Positions 27,652-36,186 of a stretch of 64,000 bases of DNA are shown in pieces; the stretch's first letter is position 1; each line of letters opens with the position of its first letter. The stretch spans positions 3,534,001 through 3,598,000 of the forward strand of contig OZ245920.1 in assembly GCA_965229685.1 (NCBI GenBank). Reading direction: 5' to 3'. The notes beneath the pieces are model-generated. The model did no database searches. It saw only the letters and a list, made by a program, of their open reading frames with translations, and was not told the DNA's origin. The DNA comes from Pacificispira sp033344895 (GTDB lineage: Bacteria; Pseudomonadota; Alphaproteobacteria; UBA8366; Aestuariispiraceae). The position numbers and the translations under genes are program-made.

Positions 27652-28410
27652 ATGTCCATCCCCCTGATCGGCGTTTCCGCCTGTACCCGCCACAGCGAGG
27701 GCGGCAGCTATTACCACCAGGTCGGCCACAAGTATCTATCGGCGGTGGCGAGCGCCGCACGGGGGCTGCCGATGCCGATCCCGGCCATGGCAGACCAGAT
27801 CGACATGGATGACCTGCTGGACAAGTTGGACGGCCTTTTTCTGACCGGCAGCCCATCCAATGTCGAGCCGCAGCACTATAACGGCCCCGAGTTCCGCCCG
27901 GACACGGAGCGCGATCCGCTGCGCGATTCCATGACGCTGCCGCTGATCCGCAAGGCACTGGACCGCGGCCTGCCGATTTTCGCGGTCTGCCGCGGCCATC
28001 AGGAACTGAATGTCGTGCTGGGTGGCACGCTCCATCAGAACCTGCAGGAACTGCCCGGCAAGCGGGATCACCGCATGCGTCGGGATATCCCGCTCGGCGA
28101 ACGGTATGGCGAGGCGCATCCGGTAGACATCAAGCCCGGGGGCATGCTGGAGAAACTTGCGGGCAAGACCGGTACCGTCATGGTGAACTCGCTGCATTCC
28201 CAGGGCATCGACCGGCTGGCCGACGGCCTGTTCGTCGAATGCGTCAGTGACGACGGCGTGATCGAGGCGGTCTCCCTGCCCGACGCCAAGGGGTTCCTGC
28301 TCAGCGTTCAATGGCATCCGGAACACCCGACCGCCCTGGCCTGGCCGTTGAGTCAGGCCATGTTCGCCGCCTTCGGCGATGCAGCACGCGCCTATTCGAA
28401 AACGAAGTAA
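27652..28410 (+). CDS. Gamma-glutamyl-GABA hydrolase-like class I glutamine amidotransferase
   Basis: 252 residues of the PuuD-like GATase-1 family (peptidase C26). Catalytic Cys113 in AVCRGHQE, His222 and Glu224 in QWHPE. N-terminus IGVSACTR and the VNSLHSQGI block are family-typical. PuuD hydrolyses gamma-glutamyl-GABA in putrescine breakdown, but other putrescine genes are not nearby, so the substrate may differ. It is 18 bp upstream of xthA on the same strand. Confidence 0.88.
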   Translation: MSIPLIGVSACTRHSEGGSYYHQVGHKYLSAVASAARGLPMPIPAMADQIDMDDLLDKLDGLFLTGSPSNVEPQHYNGPEFRPDTERDPLRDSMTLPLIRKALDRGLPIFAVCRGHQELNVVLGGTLHQNLQELPGKRDHRMRRDIPLGERYGEAHPVDIKPGGMLEKLAGKTGTVMVNSLHSQGIDRLADGLFVECVSDDGVIEAVSLPDAKGFLLSVQWHPEHPTALAWPLSQAMFAAFGDAARAYSKTK

Positions 28411-28428
28411 CCGACAGGGAACCACGCC

Positions 28429-29220
28429 ATGCGGATCGCAACCTGGAACATCAATTCGGTACGCCTTCGCATGCCGATCGTAGAGCAGTTCACGAAGGAG
28501 GTCGCCCCGGACGTCCTGTGTCTCCAGGAAACCAAGGTCGACGACCCGCAGTTTCCGTTCGATGACGTGCGCGCCCTCGGTTATGAGCATGTCGCGATCA
28601 ACGGGATCAAGGGCTATAACGGCGTCTGCATTCTGTCCAAGCTGCCGCTGGAGAATGTCGGACGTCACGAATGGACCGGCAAGGCCGACGGTCGGCACAT
28701 CTTTGCCACCCTGCCCGGCGGGATCGAAATTCACTCGCTCTATGTCCCGGCCGGCGGCGATGAGCCGGACCGCGCTGTGAACGAAAAGTTCGGCCACAAG
28801 CTGGACTTCGTCGATGAGATGACCACCTGGTTTGGCGCCAACCGCAAGCAGTCCGACAAGATCATGGTGGTCGGCGATTTGAATATCGCCCCGCTGGAGC
28901 AGGATGTCTGGTCCCACAAGCAACTGCTGAAAGTGGTCAGCCACACGCCGATCGAGGTCGAAAAGTTCACCGCCGCCCAGAACGCCTTCGGTTGGGTCGA
29001 CTGCATGCGCAAATTCGTGCCTGACGACGAGAAGATGTACACGTGGTGGAGCTACCGCTCCCGCGACTGGCGCGCCGCAAACAAGGGCCGTCGCCTCGAC
29101 CATGTCTGGGCATCGCCCGGACTGGCCGACAGTGTGTCCGACATGCGTATTCTCACCGACGCCCGAGGCTGGGAAAAACCATCCGACCACGTTCCGGTGA
29201 TCGTCGAGGTCGGCGCCTGA
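28429..29220 (+). CDS. xthA: Exodeoxyribonuclease III (AP endonuclease)
   Basis: 263-residue Mg-dependent DNA-repair nuclease that cuts at abasic sites. Motifs: IATWNINSVRLR with the active-site Asn, CLQETKV (metal-binding Glu), VVGDLNIAP (catalytic Asp/Asn) and the C-terminal SDHVPVI Asp-His pair; RLDHVWAS precedes it. Length and motif order are those of XthA. Follows the GATase gene closely, then 88 bp to def. Confidence 0.95.
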   Translation: MRIATWNINSVRLRMPIVEQFTKEVAPDVLCLQETKVDDPQFPFDDVRALGYEHVAINGIKGYNGVCILSKLPLENVGRHEWTGKADGRHIFATLPGGIEIHSLYVPAGGDEPDRAVNEKFGHKLDFVDEMTTWFGANRKQSDKIMVVGDLNIAPLEQDVWSHKQLLKVVSHTPIEVEKFTAAQNAFGWVDCMRKFVPDDEKMYTWWSYRSRDWRAANKGRRLDHVWASPGLADSVSDMRILTDARGWEKPSDHVPVIVEVGA

Positions 29221-29308
29221 TCCGGCACCAGAGCCCGCCGTTCCCTTGACCGGACGGGCCTTGCGGCTTACCTACGACACAGAACATTCACTAGTTGGAA
29301 TTCGGGCC

Positions 29309-29848
29309 ATGGCGATCCTGCCGATCCTGGTCGCACCGCATCCGGTGCTGAAAATGAAATGCGAGCCGGTCGAGACTGTGGATGACGAAATCCGCACGCT
29401 GCTCGACGACATGCTGGAGACGATGTATGACGCCCCGGGTATCGGCCTGGCCGCGCCGCAGGTCGGCGTGTCCAAGCGCATTATCGTTGTCGATTGTGCC
29501 CCGCGTGGCGCCGACCCGGAGCCGATGAAGCTGATCAACCCGGAAATCGTGACGCAGTCCGACGAATTGGCAACCTATGAAGAGGGCTGTCTGAGCTTTC
29601 CGGACCAGTATGCCGAGGTGCGGCGCCCGGCCACGGTGACAGTGAAGTATCTCGACGAGAACGGGACGCAACAGACCCTCGAATGCGACGGGCTTCTGGC
29701 AACCTGCATCCAGCACGAGATCGATCATCTGGAAGGCGTTGTCTTCGTCGATCACATCTCGTCGCTCAAGCGTGGTATGATCATGCGCAAGCTGCAGAAG
29801 CAGACGAAACTCCGCAGTAAGGAAGGCCGCGCCGCCGCCGCCGAGTAA
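29309..29848 (+). CDS. def: Peptide deformylase
   Basis: Removes the N-formyl group from nascent proteins; iron/zinc enzyme of 179 residues. The three deformylase motifs are present: GIGLAAPQVG, EGCLSFP (metal Cys) and QHEIDHLEG (two metal His, catalytic Glu). ATG 29309 gives the family start MAILPILVAPHPVL; an in-frame start at 29246 would add 21 residues. It is 27 bp upstream of fmt, the usual def-fmt pairing that couples formylation and deformylation. Confidence 0.96.
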   Translation: MAILPILVAPHPVLKMKCEPVETVDDEIRTLLDDMLETMYDAPGIGLAAPQVGVSKRIIVVDCAPRGADPEPMKLINPEIVTQSDELATYEEGCLSFPDQYAEVRRPATVTVKYLDENGTQQTLECDGLLATCIQHEIDHLEGVVFVDHISSLKRGMIMRKLQKQTKLRSKEGRAAAAE

Positions 29849-29875
29849 GCGCCGGGCCGTCGCGGAATCCGGTTC

Positions 29876-30805
29876 ATGACGAAATTGAGATTGGCCTTCA
29901 TGGGAACCCCCGGGTTTTCCGTTCCCGCTCTGGACGCGATTGTCCGGGCGGGGCATGAGGTCGAGGCCGTCTATACTCAGCCCCCGCGCCCGGCGAACCG
30001 CGGCAAGAAGGAAACACCCAGTCCGGTGCATCTGGCGGCCCTGAAAATGGGCATCCCGGTGCGCCATCCGGCCAGTCTGAAAACGCCGGAAGCTCAGGCG
30101 GCTTTTGCCGATCTGCGGCTGGATGCCGCGGTAGTAGTCGCCTATGGCCTGATCCTGCCGAAACCGATCCTCGAGATGCCGAAATTCGGCTGCCTGAACA
30201 TCCATGCGTCCTTGCTGCCGCGCTGGCGCGGCGCCGCGCCGATCCAGCGCGCGATTCTGGCCGGGGATGAGGAAACAGGCATTTCCATCATGCAGATGGA
30301 CGAGGGACTGGATACCGGCCCGGTCCTCCTGGAAGAGCCCATGCAGATTCTTCACCGTGCCACTGCGCAGGATTTGCATGACGACCTGGCACATCTGGGC
30401 GCGCGTTTGATCGTGGAGGCTCTGGACGGTCTGGTCGACGGGTCGATCCGGCCAACGCCGCAACCCGATGGCGGTGTGACCTATGCGGAGAAGCTCCGGA
30501 AATCGGAGGGCCTGATCGACTGGTCGGAAAGCGCCGCCGAACTCGACCGTCGCGTCCGTGCCCTCACGCCCTGGCCCGGCTGCTATTTCAATCATGGCGG
30601 CGAACGGATCAAACTTCTGAGTGCCCTGCCCGGCATGCCGGACCGCAACGCCGCCCCCGGAACCGTGCTGAACGACGAAGGGCTGATCGCCTGCGGCACC
30701 GGCGGTCTGCGCCTGCGCCGCGTGCAGCGCCCCGGCCGCAGCCCTGTTTCCGGTGCGGACTTCCTGCGCGGCTTGCGCCTATCCGAAGGTACCGTGCTAG
30801 GCTGA
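29876..30805 (+). CDS. fmt: Methionyl-tRNA formyltransferase
   Basis: 309 residues. Formylates Met-tRNAi using 10-formyl-THF. N-terminal formyl transferase domain with FMGTPGFSVPALDAI, the loop NRGKKETPSPV, and the SLLPRWRGAAPIQRAI catalytic segment (Asn-His-Asp set in NIHASLL and MDEGLDTG); C-terminal OB-like tRNA-binding domain from about 205. Co-directional with def and followed 27 bp later by the reductase gene. The donor 10-formyl-THF can be made by the fhs gene product at 46140. Confidence 0.96.
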   Translation: MTKLRLAFMGTPGFSVPALDAIVRAGHEVEAVYTQPPRPANRGKKETPSPVHLAALKMGIPVRHPASLKTPEAQAAFADLRLDAAVVVAYGLILPKPILEMPKFGCLNIHASLLPRWRGAAPIQRAILAGDEETGISIMQMDEGLDTGPVLLEEPMQILHRATAQDLHDDLAHLGARLIVEALDGLVDGSIRPTPQPDGGVTYAEKLRKSEGLIDWSESAAELDRRVRALTPWPGCYFNHGGERIKLLSALPGMPDRNAAPGTVLNDEGLIACGTGGLRLRRVQRPGRSPVSGADFLRGLRLSEGTVLG

Positions 30806-30832
30806 CGGCTTCATCGCGGGGGAGGGTTGAGT

Positions 30833-31822
30833 ATGAAGGTCTGCATCTACGGAGCCGGTGCCATCGGCGGCTATATGGCCGTGGCTCTGGCGGATGGCGG
30901 CGCGGATGTCAGTCTTGTCGCTCGTGGCCCTCATCTGGCGGCCATACGGCAGAACGGCCTCAGCCTGCATATCGGCGGAGAAACCAGAAACATTGCGGTT
31001 GCGGCCTCGGACAATCCCGCCGATCTCGGTCCACAGGATTACGTCATCGTTGCCCTGAAGGCCCATTCGGTCCCGGCCGTTGCCGACCGGATGACAACGC
31101 TGTTTCACGACCGGACCGCCGTGGTGACGGCCGTGAATGGGGTACCGTGGTGGTACTTCCATGGCATCGAGGGGCCGCTAGCCGGTACGCGGCTTGAAAG
31201 CGTCGACCCGGGGGGCGCCCAGTGGCGCGGGATCGGACCGGAACGCGCCATCGGCTGCGTCGTCTATCCTGCCTGCGAGGTCACCGAGCCCGGCATTGTC
31301 CGTCATATCGAAGGCGACCGATTCACCCTGGGGGAGCCTAGTGGCGAAAAATCGGACCGCGTCTCCGCCCTGGCCGAGGCGATGCGCGCCGGCGGGCTGA
31401 AAGCGCCGGTCAAACCGCGCATTCGGGACGAGATCTGGGTCAAGCTCTGGGGGAATTTGTCCTTCAATCCGATCAGTGCGCTGACCGGGGCGACCCTGGA
31501 ACAGATCTGCGCCGATCCAGGCACGCGCGCCGTCGCGAAGGCCATGATGCTAGAAGGGCAGGCGATCGGTGAGAAACTGGGTGTCCGCTTTGCCATCGAT
31601 GTCGAGAAACGCATCGATGGCGCAGCCGCCGTCGGCGCACACAAGACGTCCATGCTGCAGGATCTTGAGCGCGGTCGGGCTATGGAAATCGACGCGCTTG
31701 TGACCGCTGTCCAGGAACTGGGTCGACTGACCGAAACGCCGACACCGACGATCGATTCCGTACTCGCGCTCACGCAATTGCGCGGCGCCGTCGCGGGCTG
31801 TTACGAAAAAACCGGAAAATAG
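30833..31822 (+). CDS. panE: 2-dehydropantoate 2-reductase (ketopantoate reductase family)
   Basis: 329 residues of the PanE/ApbA family: N-terminal NADP-binding CIYGAGAIGGYMA, mid-protein KLWGNLSFNPISALT with the catalytic-lysine region (KPRIRDEIWVKLWGN), and C-terminal KTSMLQDLERGRAMEIDAL, which binds substrate. ATG 30833 with GGAGGG six bases upstream is better than the TTG at 30827. PanE makes pantoate for CoA, but Alphaproteobacteria often hold several paralogs acting on other 2-oxo acids, so the exact substrate is uncertain. Confidence 0.85.
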   Translation: MKVCIYGAGAIGGYMAVALADGGADVSLVARGPHLAAIRQNGLSLHIGGETRNIAVAASDNPADLGPQDYVIVALKAHSVPAVADRMTTLFHDRTAVVTAVNGVPWWYFHGIEGPLAGTRLESVDPGGAQWRGIGPERAIGCVVYPACEVTEPGIVRHIEGDRFTLGEPSGEKSDRVSALAEAMRAGGLKAPVKPRIRDEIWVKLWGNLSFNPISALTGATLEQICADPGTRAVAKAMMLEGQAIGEKLGVRFAIDVEKRIDGAAAVGAHKTSMLQDLERGRAMEIDALVTAVQELGRLTETPTPTIDSVLALTQLRGAVAGCYEKTGK

Positions 31823-31835
31823 GGCCGGCGTCGGC

Positions 31836-32633
31836 CTAACCGACGAAGGCCTTCTCGATCACGAATTCGCCAGGCATGGAGTTGGCGCCCTCGGTCAGGC
31901 CCGCCGCCTCGCACAGATCCTTCGTGTCCTGGAGCATGCCCATGGAGCCGCAGATCATGACCCGGTCGTCGTCCTTGTTGAACGGCTTGCGGCCCAGATC
32001 CTCGAACAGCTTTCCGTTTTCGATCAGGGTCGTGATGCGGCCGGTATGGGTATGCGCCTCACGGGTCGTCGAGGTGTAATGGGTCAGACGACCCTGAACC
32101 ATTTCACCGACCAGCGGGTCTTCCAGCGTGTCCTTTACGATCTTTTCGCCATAGGCGAGTTCCGCCACGTCGCGGCAGGTATGCGTCAGAACGACATGCT
32201 CGAACCGGTCATACGTTTCCGGATCGCGGATGACGCTGGCGAAAGGTGCAATGCCCGTACCGGTGGACAGCAGATACAGCGTCTTGCCCGGCAGCAGGGC
32301 GTCCAGCACCAGCGTGCCGGTCGGCTTCTTGCCCAGCAGGATTTCATCGCCGACCTGGATCTTCTGAAGGCGACTGGTCAGCGGCCCGTCTTCAACCTTG
32401 ATCGAGAAGAAGTCCAGTTCGTGATCCCAGGACGGGCTGGCAATGGAGTAGGCACGCAGCAGCGGCTTGCCGTCGTCCTTCATTAGCCCGATCATCACGA
32501 ACTCGCCGGAGCGGAAACGGAAGCTATCCGGGCGAGTGACCCGGAATGAGAACAGACGGTCGGTCCAGTGATGCACATCCACGACCGTGACGGCGTTGAC
32601 CGAACCCGGAATGGCCTGTTTCTTCACTTCCAT
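31836..32633 (-). CDS. fpr: Ferredoxin/flavodoxin-NADP+ reductase
   Basis: 265-residue FAD flavoenzyme moving electrons between NADPH and ferredoxin or flavodoxin. FAD-binding LRAYSIASP, NADP-binding STGTGIAPFASV, and C-terminal CGSMGMLQDTK followed by GEFVIEKAFVG; the short C-terminal end after FVIEKAFV is typical of the bacterial Fpr subclass with an Ala-Phe-Val-Gly terminus. The 165-bp spacer to the MarR gene (32634-32798) is AT-rich and contains TTGACA on the minus strand at 32767-32772, a likely promoter element. Confidence 0.93.
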   Translation of the reverse strand: MEVKKQAIPGSVNAVTVVDVHHWTDRLFSFRVTRPDSFRFRSGEFVMIGLMKDDGKPLLRAYSIASPSWDHELDFFSIKVEDGPLTSRLQKIQVGDEILLGKKPTGTLVLDALLPGKTLYLLSTGTGIAPFASVIRDPETYDRFEHVVLTHTCRDVAELAYGEKIVKDTLEDPLVGEMVQGRLTHYTSTTREAHTHTGRITTLIENGKLFEDLGRKPFNKDDDRVMICGSMGMLQDTKDLCEAAGLTEGANSMPGEFVIEKAFVG

Positions 32634-32798
32634 CTTGCGACGCTCCTTCCAAAAAAACCCGGCATCCCAACCGTGACAGCGGGGACTTCCGGATTTCCAA
32701 ATTCGCGAGATACCACAAATGGGCCCTCATACGCCAGAGGCAAGTGATGCGGCAAAATTTCCACCATGTCAACTGTAGAAATAATAATTATACATATT

Positions 32799-33308
32799 CT
32801 ATTTGTTATTACGACCTTCGGCAGACACCTCTTGCAGCAGCTTTGCCAGTAGATCGGCGAGGGCACGCTGTTCCGCATCGCTAAGTCCGGCAACAGCCTG
32901 CCTCTGTGCGGCAACATGCAGGGGAAGCATCCGGTCGATCAGATCCCTGCCGTCATCCGTCAGGGAAATCCGGACGGCACGCCGATCCGTTTCATGGGGC
33001 ATGCGGACGATCAATCCGGCCTTTTCCAGCCGATCCAACCGTGCCGTCATGCCGCCCGACGAGATCATGGTCGAATTGTATAGCTCCGTCGGCGTCAGGG
33101 CATAGGGCGGGCCGGACCGCCGCAAGGTCATCAGGACATCCACCTCTCCCGGCTTCAACCCGAACTGGTTGAAGACAGGATACAGAAATGTCGCCCGTAT
33201 CAGCTGGGACGCCTCGGTCATACGTCCGAGAAGCTCCATCGGAAGGAGGTTCAACCCGGGGATTTCCGCCTCCCATTGGGCCCTTGCATTGGCTGCGCGA
33301 TCCGTCAT
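32799..33308 (-). CDS. MarR-family transcriptional regulator
   Basis: 169-residue winged-helix regulator: DVLMTLRRSGPPYALTPTEL (helix 1-2), STMISSGGMTARLDRLEKAG (recognition helix) and MPHETDRRAVRISLTDDG (wing), a textbook MarR. ATG 33308 is set by family length and by the operator-like dyad just upstream; the longer frame to 33509 runs through the divergent promoter. Divergent from the DMT permease at 33398, which it probably represses. Confidence 0.9.
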   Translation of the reverse strand: MTDRAANARAQWEAEIPGLNLLPMELLGRMTEASQLIRATFLYPVFNQFGLKPGEVDVLMTLRRSGPPYALTPTELYNSTMISSGGMTARLDRLEKAGLIVRMPHETDRRAVRISLTDDGRDLIDRMLPLHVAAQRQAVAGLSDAEQRALADLLAKLLQEVSAEGRNNK

Positions 33309-33333
33309 CACAAAATCTCTTGCTATTAAGATA

Positions 33334-33345
33334 CTTGATATTAAG
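33334..33345. promoter_or_regulatory. Candidate MarR operator
   Basis: CTTGATATTAAG is palindromic at 10 of 12 positions and sits in the 89-bp AT-rich spacer between the divergent marR and permease genes. The heptamer TATTAAG occurs twice (33324-33330 and 33339-33345). Placement and symmetry fit a MarR-dimer site controlling both genes. Confidence 0.5.
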
Positions 33346-33397
33346 TAATGCGGATCGAGTTGTCCAGACTGTCCGGACCGCCTATGCGTGAGGAGCG

Positions 33398-34324
33398 ATG
33401 AAAATAGGTCAGACGAATTCCGCAATCCGCCCGAATGTGTGGCACGCCGTGGGCCTGCTGCTGGCCACGGGATCCCTGCTCGGGCTCTCGGCCATTTGGG
33501 CGAAGGCATCGGGCTCGGTGTCCTGGCCGCCGCTGGCCCTGCTGCTTTGGTCCATGATTATCGGTGCGGCCATCCAGACCGTCGGACAACTGGCCCGGCG
33601 ACGGACGCCGCTTCCCGGCGGCTCCGCCCTGGTCTTCGCGATCTTCTCGGGTATCCTCTTTGCGATTCCCAACGCGATCACCTTCGCCGCGGTCGAGCAT
33701 GTCGGCGCCGGCTTCGTCGCCCTGTGTTTTGCCTTCCCGCTCATGCTGACCTACGCCCTGGCCCTGGCCCTTCGGATGGACAGGTTCGATGGCATGAAGT
33801 TTCTCGGCGTCCTGTTCGGCGTCGCGGGCGGAGCGGTTCTGGCGACGGCCAAGACCGGCGTCGACGGCGGCTACAATCTCTGGGTTCTGGCTGCGCTCTC
33901 CGTGCCGGTCATCCTGGCAATCGCAAACATCTACCGCAGCGCCTACTGGCCCAAAGGCGCGGATTCCATGCAGATGTCGATCGGCATGCTGGTTTTCGGC
34001 GCCGTGACCATGGTTGCGATGCTGATGTTCTTCGGAATCGATTTCGGTCCTGCGGATTGGACAGCGGAAAGCGCCGGATTGCTGGCCGTGCAATCGCTCA
34101 CCTTCGCGGTCCTCTATGATGTCTATTTCCGGCTCCAGAAACTGGCCGGGCCCGTCTATCTGAGTCAGATCGGATCGGTCGCAGCGGTTACCGGCATCGC
34201 GCTGGCCTATCTGATCTTCGCGGAAATCCCCAGCACGCAGCAGAGCATCGCCGCCATCCTGGTCGCGATCGGGCTGGTCCTGGTGAACCGCGCAATGATC
34301 CGACAGCCGCGCCTCGCAGCGTGA
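33398..34324 (+). CDS. EamA/DMT-family transporter
   Basis: 308-residue inner-membrane protein with about ten hydrophobic helices in two EamA-like halves (e.g. VGLLLATGSLLGLSAIWAKA at the N-terminus; LAYLIFAEIPSTQQSIAAIL near the C-terminus, a common EamA ending). These permeases export or import small metabolites. The divergent MarR regulator suggests an inducible efflux role; substrate cannot be read from the sequence. Confidence 0.87.
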   Translation: MKIGQTNSAIRPNVWHAVGLLLATGSLLGLSAIWAKASGSVSWPPLALLLWSMIIGAAIQTVGQLARRRTPLPGGSALVFAIFSGILFAIPNAITFAAVEHVGAGFVALCFAFPLMLTYALALALRMDRFDGMKFLGVLFGVAGGAVLATAKTGVDGGYNLWVLAALSVPVILAIANIYRSAYWPKGADSMQMSIGMLVFGAVTMVAMLMFFGIDFGPADWTAESAGLLAVQSLTFAVLYDVYFRLQKLAGPVYLSQIGSVAAVTGIALAYLIFAEIPSTQQSIAAILVAIGLVLVNRAMIRQPRLAA

Positions 34325-34334
34325 CCGGGGCCGC

Positions 34335-35138
34335 CTAGGAACCGTCGAAAACCGGCTTCCGCTTTTCCAGATGCGCGGCCACGGCCTCGGCATGATCGGC
34401 CGTACCATGCAGCAGGGCCTGATAGGACGCACACATCGCCAGATGGTCCTCCAGGCTCTGATGCGGGGCCTTGCGCAGCAGACGCTTCGACAACTGAACG
34501 GCACGCGGTGCATTGGCCGCGATGCGGCAGGCGATGGCATGTGCCTCGGTCAGCAGGTTTTCCTGCGGCACGATGCGCGAGATCAAGCCCCATTCCTTCG
34601 CTTTCTCCGCGTCGGCCGGCTCCCCTGTCAGGATCATCTCCGCCGCCGCCGAGAGACCGATGATCCGGCTGAGGAACCACGCCGCGCCATCCCCGGGCGA
34701 AATGCCCAGCTTCACGAAAGGCGCCCCGAACTTCGCCGCCGGAGTCGCCAATCGGATATCGCACATGCAGACGAGGTCCAGCGCCGCGCCATAGGCGGGC
34801 CCGTTCACGGCCGCGATCACCGGGATCTCCAGGTTCCAGAATGCCGGTGGCACCCGATGTATGCCTTCGGCATAGGCGCGTTCGATATCCGACGTTGTGC
34901 CGGAGAACATGTCGGTCTTGTCCCGCATGTGCTTGACGTTGCCGCCCGCCGAGAAGGCACGTCCCGCTCCGGTCAGGACAACGCACCGCACGCCGTCATC
35001 GGCCTTCACCCGCGCCAGCGCGCCGAGGAACGCCTCGATCATCGGGGCCTCGGAAAAGGCATTCAATTCGTCCGGCCGATTCAGGGTCAGGGTTACGACC
35101 GCCCCGTCGCGGTCATACAGAACACGATCCTCGCTCAT
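34335..35138 (-). CDS. Crotonase-fold (enoyl-CoA hydratase/isomerase family) protein
   Basis: 267 residues with the crotonase core: LTLNRPDELNAF, oxyanion-hole SAGGNVKHM and NGPAYGAALDL, then FGAPFVKLGISPG. The two glutamates that catalyse hydration in classical enoyl-CoA hydratase are both replaced (the Glu of GGGCE is Asp in GAALD; the Glu of QPEILLG is Phe in APFVKLG), so plain hydratase activity is doubtful; isomerase, lyase or hydrolase chemistry is possible. Start 35138 lies 4 bp after the GlxA-type regulator gene, so it is the last gene of the mttB operon. Confidence 0.87.
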   Translation of the reverse strand: MSEDRVLYDRDGAVVTLTLNRPDELNAFSEAPMIEAFLGALARVKADDGVRCVVLTGAGRAFSAGGNVKHMRDKTDMFSGTTSDIERAYAEGIHRVPPAFWNLEIPVIAAVNGPAYGAALDLVCMCDIRLATPAAKFGAPFVKLGISPGDGAAWFLSRIIGLSAAAEMILTGEPADAEKAKEWGLISRIVPQENLLTEAHAIACRIAANAPRAVQLSKRLLRKAPHQSLEDHLAMCASYQALLHGTADHAEAVAAHLEKRKPVFDGS

Positions 35139-35142
35139 GATC

Positions 35143-36108
35143 TCAGGCCTCCGGTGCGCGGTCCCGGCGGGGCGAATGGCCGAAGAACTCGCGGTAACAT
35201 TTTGCAAAATGACTGGCCGACACGAAGCCGCAGGCCAGGGCGACATCCAGCACCGACATGCTGGTCTGGCGCAAAAGGATGCGGGCCCGCTGCATGCGCA
35301 GGCCGAAATAGTATTTGCGGGGCGTGGAATTCAGGTATTTCCGGAACAGGCGCTCCAACTGGCGTGTGGAAAGGCTGACCGCCTCGGCGATCTCCTCCCG
35401 GTCCAACGGTGTCTCCAGATTCTCTTCCATGAACTGGATCGCACCCAGCAGCTTGGGGTGACTGACCCCGACACGAAACCGCAGCGCCATGCGCTGATGT
35501 TCGGACTGCTCACGGATCTGCTTGTGCAGGAACCACTCCGACACATGGGTCGCCAGATCGTGACCATAGGAATGGCTGATCATGTGCAGCAGAAGATCGA
35601 TCGATGCCGTGCCGCCGGAGCAGGTCACGATTCCGCCGTCGATCTCGAACAGTTCGTCGGTAATCTCGAGATGCGGAAAATCCTCCCGGAATCCGTCGAG
35701 ATACTCCCAGTGGATGGTGCAGCGCCGGTTGTCCAGCAGCCCGGCATGCGCCAGCAGATAAGGCGCCGTCGAAACCGCCCCGATGGTCGTCCCCATCCGG
35801 GACAGCTTGCGCACATAGTTGATTGCCCGCGGGTCCTTGATCTTCTCCGCCCCGGTACCGCCGACAACAAACAGATAGTCGAATCTCTTGTCCGTCGCGA
35901 CGGACAGGTCCGGCATGATATCGATGTCGTTCGATGCGGTTACCGCCTCGCCATCCATCGAAATCAGCGACCATTCGTACATCGTCTTGCCGGCAATCGT
36001 ATTGGCCGCGCGCAGCGGTTCGACGGCGGAGGAAAACGCCATCAACGAAAAGCTTGGCAGGAGAAGATACCCGAATTGCTCGGGCTCGCCGGATCCACGC
36101 ATCACCAT
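35143..36108 (-). CDS. GlxA-family AraC-type regulator (DJ-1/PfpI-like sensor)
   Basis: 321 residues: N-terminal DJ-1/PfpI-like class I GATase domain (about 10-190, including VTCSGGTASIDLLLHMI) lacking enzyme function, and a C-terminal AraC HTH (about 220-315; SLSTRQLERLFRKYL and DVALACGFVSASHFAKCYRE). This is the architecture of GbdR/CdhR regulators of glycine betaine and carnitine use, which fits the upstream mttB-like gene. ATG 36108 has AAGG eight bases upstream; an in-frame start at 36141 is less likely. Confidence 0.9.
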   Translation of the reverse strand: MVMRGSGEPEQFGYLLLPSFSLMAFSSAVEPLRAANTIAGKTMYEWSLISMDGEAVTASNDIDIMPDLSVATDKRFDYLFVVGGTGAEKIKDPRAINYVRKLSRMGTTIGAVSTAPYLLAHAGLLDNRRCTIHWEYLDGFREDFPHLEITDELFEIDGGIVTCSGGTASIDLLLHMISHSYGHDLATHVSEWFLHKQIREQSEHQRMALRFRVGVSHPKLLGAIQFMEENLETPLDREEIAEAVSLSTRQLERLFRKYLNSTPRKYYFGLRMQRARILLRQTSMSVLDVALACGFVSASHFAKCYREFFGHSPRRDRAPEA

Positions 36109-36128
36109 GCGAGGTACCTTAATCCCTT

Positions 36129-36157
36129 CGCGCAAAAGCAAAAGCGCGTTTTGCGCG
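36129..36157. promoter_or_regulatory. Perfect 9-bp inverted repeat between mttB-like and regulator genes
   Basis: CGCGCAAAA (36129-36137) and TTTTGCGCG (36149-36157) are exact reverse complements with 11 nt between. It lies in the 78-bp gap before the regulator start. It could be an operator for the regulator, an internal attenuator or a stem protecting mttB mRNA. The A/T-ended stem has no clean T-run, so full termination is unlikely. Confidence 0.5.
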
Positions 36158-36186
36158 CTGTCGAACGAATTCGATTCCGGTGTGCC

